53,417 bases of DNA, taken from positions 1 to 53,417 of IMG/VR virus record IMGVR_UViG_3300015194_000001; one strand, written 5' to 3'. This DNA is from a virus. This document shows, in pieces, positions 32,607 through 40,334 of the stretch. The notes under the pieces are model-generated. The model saw only the letters and a list, made by a program, of their open reading frames with translations, was not told where the DNA came from and did not search any database. Positions within the stretch are counted from its first letter, which is position 1. Each line of letters opens with the position of its first letter. A program made the position numbers and the translations under genes.

Positions 32607-32628
32607 AAAAGGCCCGCGGAGGCGGGCC
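32607..32628 (-). terminator. Rho-independent terminator after the capsid module
   Basis: On the minus strand GGCCCGC, loop CTCC, GCGGGCC, then TTTTC. It is a strong 7-bp GC stem with a short T-run, 30 bases past the stop of the 32658-33017 gene. It would reduce read-through from the highly expressed capsid genes into the connectors. Confidence 0.8.
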
Positions 32629-32657
32629 AGTTCAGCTTGCTTCAGGTCGACTGCAGG

Positions 32658-33017
32658 TCAGGTCGCGACGGCGCTCTGCATGCCGTTGCCCATCGTCTGG
32701 TCCGCGCCTTCGGTCGGCCGCTCGTCGAGCGCCGGGTTCTCGGTCGAAGCCGCCTTGCCCTTCGCGTCGGCCGGTGCGTCGACTTCCTCGAGCACGCCGG
32801 CTTCGATCTGCTTCACGACCCACTCAGTGCGAATCGCGCGTGTCGGAACGCCAGCCTCGAATCGGGCGCCACCTTCGGCATCGATCATGGGGTACTGTGC
32901 TTTCGACGCGAACCACTCGCCCTTCGCGTCGACGACGTTGAAGGAGGGAGAGCCTTCGCCCTCGCCCACGACGTTCGCGTCTTTCGCCGCGGCGTCCTTG
33001 CTCTTGTTCAGGCTCAT
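32658..33017 (-). CDS. Small capsid-module protein, FI-like position
   Basis: A 119-residue, highly charged protein with Ala/Lys/Glu-rich ends and a central folded segment (FNVVDAKGEWFASKAQYPM, IRTEWVVKQIEAGVLEEVD). It sits right after the major capsid gene, where lambda has FI. No family match is certain. It could be a virion edge or assembly protein. Confidence 0.55.
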   Translation of the reverse strand: MSLNKSKDAAAKDANVVGEGEGSPSFNVVDAKGEWFASKAQYPMIDAEGGARFEAGVPTRAIRTEWVVKQIEAGVLEEVDAPADAKGKAASTENPALDERPTEGADQTMGNGMQSAVAT

Positions 33018-33040
33018 GTTGTGTGCTCCTGTAGTTGTGA

Positions 33041-34267
33041 TCAGCTGACGGTCAGCGTGTCGAACGCGTCGTTGTGCAGCCGGTAGCAGATCTCGGCGAA
33101 CTGCACCATGAACGCTTCGGCCTGGCGCAGAGCGTAGTTCTCCGCGGCCGTCACGTCCGCCGCCGTGTTGCGCACACGGGCGATGGCGTAGCGGCTGTCG
33201 AGGCCGAGGATGGTGCCGGCCGGCAGCGGGCCACCGTCAGCAGCGTCGTCGACGATGAAGACCTTGACGTCACCGATCACCGAGTTGACCACCGTCGCCT
33301 GCGCTTCGAGGCGCGGCAGCTGGTTGTCGATCGCGGTAAGCGACGGGCGGCCGACGCGAGCTTCGATCAGCAGGTACGTCGCCAGGTCACACATGACCCA
33401 GTCGATGACCCGGTACTTGCGGCGCTTGAAGAGCCACTTGAGCCAGGCGGTCTGCGTGATCTTGCCAGTCGGGCAAGCCGGGTCGAGCGTGAGCGTCGCA
33501 GTGGTGAATCCGAGCGAGCTCAGCGAGCCGCTGTTGATGTCCGCATCACCCGCGTAGAAGTCGCTGATGTACGAGTTCACCCAGGCGTCCTTCTCGACCA
33601 TCATCTGGCGAGCGACGGACATGCCGACCAGATCGAGCGTCGTCGCGCGCAGAGCCTCCTTCGAGAACTCCATGCCGAGAGCGTACGTCGGGATCTTGCG
33701 CGTCACGTCGCTGGTCGTGAACTGCATCATGGCGTTCGGGCCAGCCAGCTGAGCACGACGGCCGGAGAGCGCCGAGTTCGGGCCGTTGTACGTGCCCATG
33801 TTGATCTGCGGCTGCTCGAAGCGGTCCTTGTCGACGGCGATGTCGATGGCGACCATCTTGTCGAACTGGACGCGATCCATGTCGTAGTTCTTGACCAGCG
33901 CCGTTTCCATGTACGCGATCAGCGCGGCAGGGAACAGCGTGCGCGACGTGCCAGTGGACGGAGCCGGGTTGCCGAACTGCTGCGTGTTCGGGCCGGCGCT
34001 GAAGCTCACCGTGCCGCTGAGGACGTCGGCCATCGACGGAGCGCGCAGGCCGTAGTTCGCCTGGACCTTCGGATCCGGAACGATCAGGCCCGTCGACGCC
34101 AGCATCTGGTTGAACGTCGAGCCGAAGGGGTTGCCCTCCTTCGTCGGGTACTGGCGGTTGATGTACGCCGGAACCGACAGGTTCGCGTCGCTCGCAGCCT
34201 TGTAGATCGTCGGCGGGAGCTCGACGTCTTGAAGAGCACCGGCTGCGTCGTAGTACTTTGCGCCCAT
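33041..34267 (-). CDS. Major capsid protein
   Basis: A 408-residue protein in the capsid position after the S49 protease/scaffold and decoration genes, as in lambda (gpE). The N-terminal arm includes LPPTIYKAASDANLSV and PEGNP-like TKEGNPFGSTF. The core includes YNGPNSALSGRRAQLAGPNA, a long helix (MSVARQMMVEKDAWVNSYIS) and DWVMCDLATYLLIEARVG with the spine-helix pattern of HK97-fold proteins, and PAGTILGLDSRYAIARV near the end. The family is inferred from layout and order rather than from a close match. Confidence 0.82.
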   Translation of the reverse strand: MGAKYYDAAGALQDVELPPTIYKAASDANLSVPAYINRQYPTKEGNPFGSTFNQMLASTGLIVPDPKVQANYGLRAPSMADVLSGTVSFSAGPNTQQFGNPAPSTGTSRTLFPAALIAYMETALVKNYDMDRVQFDKMVAIDIAVDKDRFEQPQINMGTYNGPNSALSGRRAQLAGPNAMMQFTTSDVTRKIPTYALGMEFSKEALRATTLDLVGMSVARQMMVEKDAWVNSYISDFYAGDADINSGSLSSLGFTTATLTLDPACPTGKITQTAWLKWLFKRRKYRVIDWVMCDLATYLLIEARVGRPSLTAIDNQLPRLEAQATVVNSVIGDVKVFIVDDAADGGPLPAGTILGLDSRYAIARVRNTAADVTAAENYALRQAEAFMVQFAEICYRLHNDAFDTLTVS

Positions 34268-34304
34268 GAAGGTTCCTTGGTGAAACGAGAGAGGTGTGGA
34301 AGGA

Positions 34305-34778
34305 TCAGCCGACTTGCGCCATCAGCGCGACGCTGCCGACGGCGCCGGAGCCCGTCCTGAAGCCAACGACACGCCAGTTGAAGAAGCCGACGGCTTGCGA
34401 CGTCGCCTTGCAGACGCGCACCGGCTCGGTCAGCGCGGTGTTGCGCGCAACGACAGTGCCGGTGACGAGGTAATCGCCGACAGCGATCGTGCCGGTGCCA
34501 GGCGTGCCTTGAAGGCCGTCACACGTGACGAACTTCGAGTCTTCTTCCTGAATGGAGCCGATCGAGAAGCCTTGGGCAGTCGCGGCATCCATCGAGACGA
34601 TATACGCCTCGATCGGATCGCCAGTGGCGCACAGGCCGTAGGCCGAGTCGCCGATGACCTTGACGATCTTGCCGATGTCGTTGGCGTTGTAGTTGTTCGC
34701 CGTACCGGCAATGCCCAGCTTCGTGGTGACTGACGAGCTGGACGGGAGAACTTCTGCGCGCGAGAAAGCACGAGCCAT
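34305..34778 (-). CDS. Head decoration protein candidate
   Basis: A 157-residue protein just before the capsid gene, where lambda-like phages have gpD. It is beta-rich with many Gly/Thr (GTPGTGTIAVGDYLVTGTVV, GSGAVGSVALMAQVG), with a short helical start (MARAFSRAEVLPS). It should bind the outside of the capsid lattice. The call is from position, size and composition. Confidence 0.65.
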   Translation of the reverse strand: MARAFSRAEVLPSSSSVTTKLGIAGTANNYNANDIGKIVKVIGDSAYGLCATGDPIEAYIVSMDAATAQGFSIGSIQEEDSKFVTCDGLQGTPGTGTIAVGDYLVTGTVVARNTALTEPVRVCKATSQAVGFFNWRVVGFRTGSGAVGSVALMAQVG

Positions 34779-34792
34779 GATGGTTCCTTGGG

Positions 34793-35422
34793 TTACTTGC
34801 CAGCTTGCGCGGCGACGAGAAACAGGGGCGGCGGCGCAGCATGCTGAACAGCAGGCGCGCGCTCGGTGGAGGCGGCGGTGCCGGCAGCGCCGCCCACCTT
34901 GAACTTCTTCAGGAACAGATCACTCGTCTCGCTGTGAGCGGTGATGACTTCCGGCGCTGACATGGTGGAGGCAGCTTCGGCATTGCCGCCAAGCGCAACC
35001 TTCATCTTGCCCACCGCGCCGCGCGCGATCTCGAGCAGCTTGGGGAAGGTCTCGGCAGTCACCGTCGCCTGAGTCTCGAGCTGCGCCAGCCTGACACCCG
35101 ACGTGATCGCATTGGCAGTGGCAGTGGCCAACTCGCCGCGAAGAAATGTCACCAGCGCGCCTTCGGCTTGAGTCGCGGCGGCAGCAGCCGTGCCGGCAGC
35201 AGCAGAGGCTTCAGCCGCGGCAGTGGCGGCCGCAGCAGCGGCAGCAGTGGCTTCGGCAGTAGCAGCCGGATCGGTACCCTCAGCGGCAGCCGCTGCAGCA
35301 GCCGCGGCGGTCGCCGCCTCTGCCGCCGCGGTTTCCGCGTCTTGTTGCGTTTCGCTGGCTTCGATGACGGCGCCCGACGCAATTGCTGCGAGGTCGGCGG
35401 CAGAAAGGGTTTTCTTCGTCAT
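34793..35422 (-). CDS. Scaffold protein from an internal start (Nu3-like)
   Basis: An in-frame internal ATG at codon 282 of the protease gene (MTKKTLSAADLAAIASG) is preceded at 5 bases by GGAG on the minus strand, a full ribosome-binding site inside a coding region. The product would be 209 residues, only the coiled-coil part. This is the same nested layout as lambda C/Nu3. The capsid would be built on this shorter form, with the full-length protein as a minor part. The translation start is inferred. Confidence 0.7.
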   Translation of the reverse strand: MTKKTLSAADLAAIASGAVIEASETQQDAETAAAEAATAAAAAAAAAEGTDPAATAEATAAAAAAATAAAEASAAAGTAAAAATQAEGALVTFLRGELATATANAITSGVRLAQLETQATVTAETFPKLLEIARGAVGKMKVALGGNAEAASTMSAPEVITAHSETSDLFLKKFKVGGAAGTAASTERAPAVQHAAPPPLFLVAAQAGK

Positions 35423-36265
35423 AGGGGCTCCAGAACTCCGCGTATTCTGCGGAGCGGTATGAGTATTGTCAACGCTCTGCAGTGCTTTCGCTGCAGAAAG
35501 AGCGCCTTCGTATGTCGAGATACCGTCAGCAAGGCCAGCCGATACTGCGCGCTTGCCCACGAATTCACGCCCTTTGCCCATTTTCGACTCGACTGCCGCG
35601 ACCGACATATCCCGGCCAGTGCTGACAGCCGAATGAAACACCGCGAGGATGTCGTCCGACAGCACCTGGAGCTCAGCTTTCGCGACGTCGCTCAAAGGCT
35701 CGACGGGATTCGCAAGCTGCTTGAACTCGCCTGAGCGAATGACGGTGTCGGTGATGCCGGCCGCAGAGCGCATCTTCGACATTTCGCTGTGCTTGAGCAC
35801 GACGCCAATCGAACCCGCGATGGTGGTCGGCCCGATGAGGACGGCCGACGCTTGGCTGCCAAGCCAATAGGCCGCGGAAGCGATCGTGCCGTCGGCGTAT
35901 GTGAGCACTGGCTTCACCGCATTGACTTGCGAGATCAGGGTTGCGCAGTCCGCGCAACCATCAACGGCGCCGCCGCCACTGTTGATCGCGAGCAGGATCG
36001 ACTTGATCTCGGGATTCTGCGCAGCTTCGACCAGCGCGTTGCGCACATCGCCGTAGCCGGTCAGGCCGAAGAAGGACATGAAGCCTGCTTCGCCAGGGAT
36101 CAGCGGGCCGGCGATCGAGATGACACCGACGTTGTCTTGCAGCGAGAGCAGGTCGCTCTTAATCGCTTCCTTGCCGCTCGTTTGATACGCCAGCGCAGCA
36201 GCTGAAGCATTGAGTGCGAAGTCGTACGACGCTTCATCTCCCGCCCACAGCTTTCCGAAATTCAT
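34793..36265 (-). CDS. S49 family prohead protease with C-terminal scaffold region
   Basis: A 490-residue protein. Residues 40-260 are an SppA/S49 peptidase: LLAINSGGGAVDG (93-103), TIASAAYWLGSQA with nucleophile Ser130, and TTIAGSIGVVLKHSEMSK with a downstream Lys (158 or 164) as candidate base. Residues 282-490 are an Ala/Glu/Thr-rich coiled coil plus a C-terminal helix, typical of scaffold. This fused layout is like lambda gpC with Nu3 as its C-terminal part. It should cleave scaffold and portal during prohead maturation. The Ala-rich stretch (about 310-385) may be hard to align. Confidence 0.88.
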   Translation of the reverse strand: MNFGKLWAGDEASYDFALNASAAALAYQTSGKEAIKSDLLSLQDNVGVISIAGPLIPGEAGFMSFFGLTGYGDVRNALVEAAQNPEIKSILLAINSGGGAVDGCADCATLISQVNAVKPVLTYADGTIASAAYWLGSQASAVLIGPTTIAGSIGVVLKHSEMSKMRSAAGITDTVIRSGEFKQLANPVEPLSDVAKAELQVLSDDILAVFHSAVSTGRDMSVAAVESKMGKGREFVGKRAVSAGLADGISTYEGALSAAKALQSVDNTHTAPQNTRSSGAPMTKKTLSAADLAAIASGAVIEASETQQDAETAAAEAATAAAAAAAAAEGTDPAATAEATAAAAAAATAAAEASAAAGTAAAAATQAEGALVTFLRGELATATANAITSGVRLAQLETQATVTAETFPKLLEIARGAVGKMKVALGGNAEAASTMSAPEVITAHSETSDLFLKKFKVGGAAGTAASTERAPAVQHAAPPPLFLVAAQAGK

Positions 36266-36305
36266 ACTGGCTCCCGAATGCGCGAGTGTAGGTGAGAAAA
36301 CTGCT

Positions 36306-39300
36306 TCACAGCAAGGCAGGAAACTGCACTGCAGGCTTGAGCGTGATGTTCTGCGGCTGAGTTTGCGCTGGAAGCATCACTTCCTGGTAGGCCGTTTTCA
36401 GTGTCGTCTGCGTAGTGGCTTGCAGGAGATTGATACCGCTGGCTGCAGGCCGCAGAGTGAATATCTGGTCGTCGAATACGACGCGAACGCCGCCACAATT
36501 TCCATTATTGTTGTTGACGGCAATTTGATAGTGCGTCTGGTTCACTCGAAGCTGCGCGCCCAGTCCGATGATCGCGTAGACACCCTTGAACCGGGCAAGG
36601 CTGACGTTGACGAGCGCCGAATAGCTCGGCGCGACAGCGACGCCAATGTCGATGAAGCCGAAAACTTGCCAGCGGCCAAACGCGGAGCTAGTGCCTACTG
36701 CGCTACCAACGCCCGTCACTGTTTCACGTGAAACGCCGAGTGCGGTCGAAGTGCCGGCTGCCCGCCCTGTGCTGACACCAGTAATGGAGGACTGGCCAGA
36801 GACCGTGGAGGAGCCGAAGGCCTGGCCAATCGCATTCGCCACTGCAAGGCCGACCGCCGTAGCGATCGACGTACCGCTGGCGTCGCCGCGCAGGACGGCG
36901 AGTGCAGAGCCAACGGCTGCCGCAATCGACGAACCTGCCGAGCTTGCAACAGCGATCGAGGCGGCAACACCAAAGCCACTGGCAGTGCTGGCACCAACGG
37001 AAGCTCCGACGCCCGGGTTGATGCCACCTGAGCTGGCGGAAGCGGCACCAGCCGCGTTGCCTGTCGCCCGCGCAAACGTTGCGCCAACACCTGTGGCTGT
37101 ACTGAGGCCTGTCGAAGTGCCTGTGGCCTGGCCGGACTGACTCGAAACGCCTGTCGCCGTGCCTGCGCCCGCCGCAGATCCTACGGCTTGAATGGCAAAC
37201 TGCGACGCGCCGGCTGCAGTCGACGTGCCAGCGGACGCACCGGCCGCCCGGAACAACGGAGCGCCTGCGCCAAAAGCTGTCGACAGGCCTGCGGCTGCGC
37301 CGGCGCCGAGCTCAAGCTCGACGGAAACGCCGCTGGCCGCCCCTGTACCCACTGCCGCGCCGACGCCGATCGCGAGCGGCGCGCCGACGCCGGCAGCAGT
37401 GCCAGCACCTGCAGATGATCCTGTCGCGGTACCGTTCTGATTCGAAGTGCCAGTTGCAGTGCCAGCACCTGCCGCTGAGCCAGAGGCCAAGACAAGCGAG
37501 AGGCTTGTCGCTGCGACCGTCGAAGATCCAGCAGCGGAGCCGGCGGCCGCGGAATTCTCGATGCCAACTGCAAGCGCTGCCGCAACGCCTGAGCTCGAGC
37601 CTGTGCTGCTGACAAAGCTCAGAGCCGAAGCGGACGCGCCCGCAACACCTGCCGATGCGCCTGCCGCAATTGCGAGAGGTAGGCCAGCGCCTGTTGCGAC
37701 GCCAGAGCCTGTCGACGAGCCTGCCGCAGCAGATGTTTGGGTTGCTGTGCCAGCGGCAACGGCAAGGCCTGCTGCTGTACCTGTGCCGATCGCGAGTGGT
37801 GCGCCAACCGCAGCAGTCGTAGATATGCCGGCCGCGCTGCCGGTGTTGGTCAGCGAGCTCGCGCCTAGGGCAGTGGCAGAGCCTGCTGAAGCTCCAGTGC
37901 CGATCGCAAGCGTCTTGCCCGTGCCGCTGACCGCGCCTGCACCGGTCGCTGCACCGGCGGCTGCCGAGTTCGCCGCGCCTACCGCAGTCGCTGCGCCGAC
38001 GCCTACGGCATTTCCGCGCTGCGCCGGCGCGCCGGCGCCTGTTGCTGCGCCGGCGCCTGTTGCTGCGCCGATGGAAACGGCTGAACCAGAGGCGAAGGCG
38101 AGAGCGGTGCTGGTGCCGACAGACGAACCTGTCGAAGTCGCAAGTAGCGAACCGACGCCTGTCGCGGCGCCAGAGCCTACAGCCGTGCCTTGATTGGCGG
38201 GAGCGCCAGCCGCTGTTGCAGATCCAACGCCGACCGCCGAGCCTGCTCCGATCGCCAGGGCTGTCGATGTCGAGGTTGCCGCGCCGGCGCCAGCCGACAC
38301 GCCGGTTCCGGCTGCACGCGGTGCGCCGACGCCTGTCGCTGCGCCTGTGCCTACAGAGCTGCCCTGGTCTGCAGGCTGCGACGTTGCAGTCGCAGTCGCC
38401 ACGCCCGCTGAGTTGCCGGCGGCTGCAGTCGAGGCCGAAGACGTAGCCGCGGCTGTCGCAACACCAGCACTCGATCCAGCCGCAATCGCAAGCGCAAAGC
38501 CGACACCGGCCGCGGCGCCAGCGCCTGCACTCCCGCCTGTAGCAACAGATGTCTGAGTCGACGTCGCAGCGGCAGTACCAACCCCTGCGCTGGAGCCTGT
38601 CGCCGCAGCATTGCTGCGGCCTACGCCTGTGACGGAGCTTGTGCCTGCAGAGGATCCAACCGTCTGCGTCTGACCGACCGCGGAAACAGTCGCTACGCCG
38701 GTAGACAAGCCTGCTGCAGCCGCAAGCGGTGTGCCTGTGCCTGTGGCAGCGCTGACACCCGATGACGCGCCGACAGCTTGAACCTGCCCAACCGCTGTTG
38801 CTGTGCCCGCACCAGCAGAGAGCCCTGCTCCGATCGCGAGGGGCGAGCCAACACCCGTCGCAGCGCTTGTGCCTGCAGAAGATCCAGTCGCAAGCTCGAT
38901 CTCGGTGCTAGCGCCAGATGCGGTAGCAACACCAGAACTGGATCCGGAAGCTACAGCAAGAGGAGAGCCAACACCCGTCGCTGCGCTTGTGCCTGCAGAA
39001 GATCCAGTCGCAAGCTCAATCTCGGTGCTAGCGCCAGATGCGGCACCTACGCCGGCGGCAAAGCCTGAAGCCTGCGCAGTAGACGTACCGACACCAAGCG
39101 CAGTGGCAACGCCTGCGGCGGCGCCAGTCGCAAGCTCGATCTCGGTGCTGGTGCCGCTGGCAGTCGCAACGCCTGCGCTGGATCCAGTAGCAGTGAAGCG
39201 CGGCGCGCCTGTTGCCGAGGCCGAACCAACGCCGGCTGCCAAGCCGACCGCCTGCGCCTGACCCACGCCCAGAGCGGAACCTACGCCTGCAGAGGAGCCC

Positions 39301-40331
39301 GTTGCGATCGCGAGCGCCAAACCGACACCTGTCGCCGCGCCGGCGCCCGCCGCCGAACCGACCGACTGGGTCTGCCCTACAGCAGCAGCAGTGCCGACTC
39401 CCGAACTCGAGCCTGTTGCGCTTGCCAGCGTCGCGCCTATCGCAGTCGCTGCCCCTGTGCCCGCCGAAGATCCAACTGACTGCACCTGCCCGAGCGCAGC
39501 CGCAGTGCCAACCCCCGCGCTGGATCCACTGGAGATGACGAGCGCAGACCCCGCGCCTGTGGCTGTGCTTGTGCCCGCCGACGAACCAACTGCGAGCACC
39601 TGGCCAATCGCGGCCGCAGTCGAAAGACCTGTGCTTGAGCCTATCGAGACCGCCAGAGAGGCGCCAACAGCCAACGCGGCACCAGTGCCGGCGCTAGAAC
39701 CAACGGACTGCGTCTGCCCTACAGCGGCAGCAGCACCAGCGCCTGCACTCGAGCCAGATGTGGCCACAAGCGAAGAGCCGACACCGGAGGCTGCTCCGGC
39801 GCCTGCGCTAGACCCTGCGGTTGTCGAAAGAACTGCGCTCGCGGCCGAGGCAGCACCAACTCCAGAGCTAGAGCCAACGGAAACCGCAAAGGTGGCGCCA
39901 ACCCCTGTCGCAGCGCCTGTTCCTGCGCTGGATCCCGTTGCAGCCGTGACCGTTGTACTGACGCCTGTCGCTGCGCCAGCGCCAGAACTAGCGCCTGCGG
40001 CAACTGCGAGTGTCGAGCCAACTCCTGATCCGGCGCCAACACCTGCGCTCGATCCGACCGAAGACGACAGCTCAGCGCCAACGCCTGCTACCGCTCCGAC
40101 TCCTGCGCTGGACCCAGTGCCAATCGCAAAGGTTGCACCAACGCTTGCTGCGGCTCCGACTCCTGCGCTAGATCCGACTCCGATTGCGAGCGCAGCGCCA
40201 ACGCCTGTTGCTGCGCCAACACCTGCCGCTGCTCCGGAACCAACGGCCGCACCGCTCCCCAGCGGCAGAGTCAGGCTCGCCCAGCTAACGCTCGCCTGTA
40301 CCGCGGAGCCGGGGAAGAGCAGGATCAGCAT
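36306..40331 (-). CDS. Giant Gly/Ala/Ser repeat protein
   Basis: A 1341-residue protein. After a short N-terminus (MLILLFPGSAVQASVSWASL) it consists of about sixty tandem repeats of mostly 20 residues (some 18), with consensus GSSAGVGxAxGVGxxLAxxT. A non-repetitive C-terminal domain of about 120 residues (from FGFIDIGVAVAPSYSALV) is ordinary sequence and probably folds. At DNA level the repeats are recent in part: 38845-38923 and 38965-39043 are 77/79 identical, one 120-base unit apart. Composition suggests a silk-like or polyglycine-type fibre. It lies among appendage-like genes between portal and protease, so it is likely a virion surface fibre. No family recognised. Confidence 0.72.
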   Translation of the reverse strand: MLILLFPGSAVQASVSWASLTLPLGSGAAVGSGAAAGVGAATGVGAALAIGVGSSAGVGAAASVGATFAIGTGSSAGVGAVAGVGAELSSSVGSSAGVGAGSGVGSTLAVAAGASSGAGAATGVSTTVTAATGSSAGTGAATGVGATFAVSVGSSSGVGAASAASAVLSTTAGSSAGAGAASGVGSSLVATSGSSAGAGAAAAVGQTQSVGSSAGTGAALAVGASLAVSIGSSTGLSTAAAIGQVLAVGSSAGTSTATGAGSALVISSGSSAGVGTAAALGQVQSVGSSAGTGAATAIGATLASATGSSSGVGTAAAVGQTQSVGSAAGAGAATGVGLALAIATGSSAGVGSALGVGQAQAVGLAAGVGSASATGAPRFTATGSSAGVATASGTSTEIELATGAAAGVATALGVGTSTAQASGFAAGVGAASGASTEIELATGSSAGTSAATGVGSPLAVASGSSSGVATASGASTEIELATGSSAGTSAATGVGSPLAIGAGLSAGAGTATAVGQVQAVGASSGVSAATGTGTPLAAAAGLSTGVATVSAVGQTQTVGSSAGTSSVTGVGRSNAAATGSSAGVGTAAATSTQTSVATGGSAGAGAAAGVGFALAIAAGSSAGVATAAATSSASTAAAGNSAGVATATATSQPADQGSSVGTGAATGVGAPRAAGTGVSAGAGAATSTSTALAIGAGSAVGVGSATAAGAPANQGTAVGSGAATGVGSLLATSTGSSVGTSTALAFASGSAVSIGAATGAGAATGAGAPAQRGNAVGVGAATAVGAANSAAAGAATGAGAVSGTGKTLAIGTGASAGSATALGASSLTNTGSAAGISTTAAVGAPLAIGTGTAAGLAVAAGTATQTSAAAGSSTGSGVATGAGLPLAIAAGASAGVAGASASALSFVSSTGSSSGVAAALAVGIENSAAAGSAAGSSTVAATSLSLVLASGSAAGAGTATGTSNQNGTATGSSAGAGTAAGVGAPLAIGVGAAVGTGAASGVSVELELGAGAAAGLSTAFGAGAPLFRAAGASAGTSTAAGASQFAIQAVGSAAGAGTATGVSSQSGQATGTSTGLSTATGVGATFARATGNAAGAASASSGGINPGVGASVGASTASGFGVAASIAVASSAGSSIAAAVGSALAVLRGDASGTSIATAVGLAVANAIGQAFGSSTVSGQSSITGVSTGRAAGTSTALGVSRETVTGVGSAVGTSSAFGRWQVFGFIDIGVAVAPSYSALVNVSLARFKGVYAIIGLGAQLRVNQTHYQIAVNNNNGNCGGVRVVFDDQIFTLRPAASGINLLQATTQTTLKTAYQEVMLPAQTQPQNITLKPAVQFPALL
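38845..39043 (-). repeat. Near-identical tandem DNA repeat inside the giant gene
   Basis: Two 79-base segments, 38845-38923 and 38965-39043, differ at two positions by eye and are spaced by 120 bases, two protein repeat units. This shows recent duplication and predicts length variation by recombination or slippage. Confidence 0.8.
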
Positions 40332-40334
40332 GTC

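Noticed and set aside
33074-34360. 428-codon plus-strand frame opposite the major capsid gene
   Set aside because: Arg/Asp/Val-rich shadow translation; the minus frame is the capsid protein.
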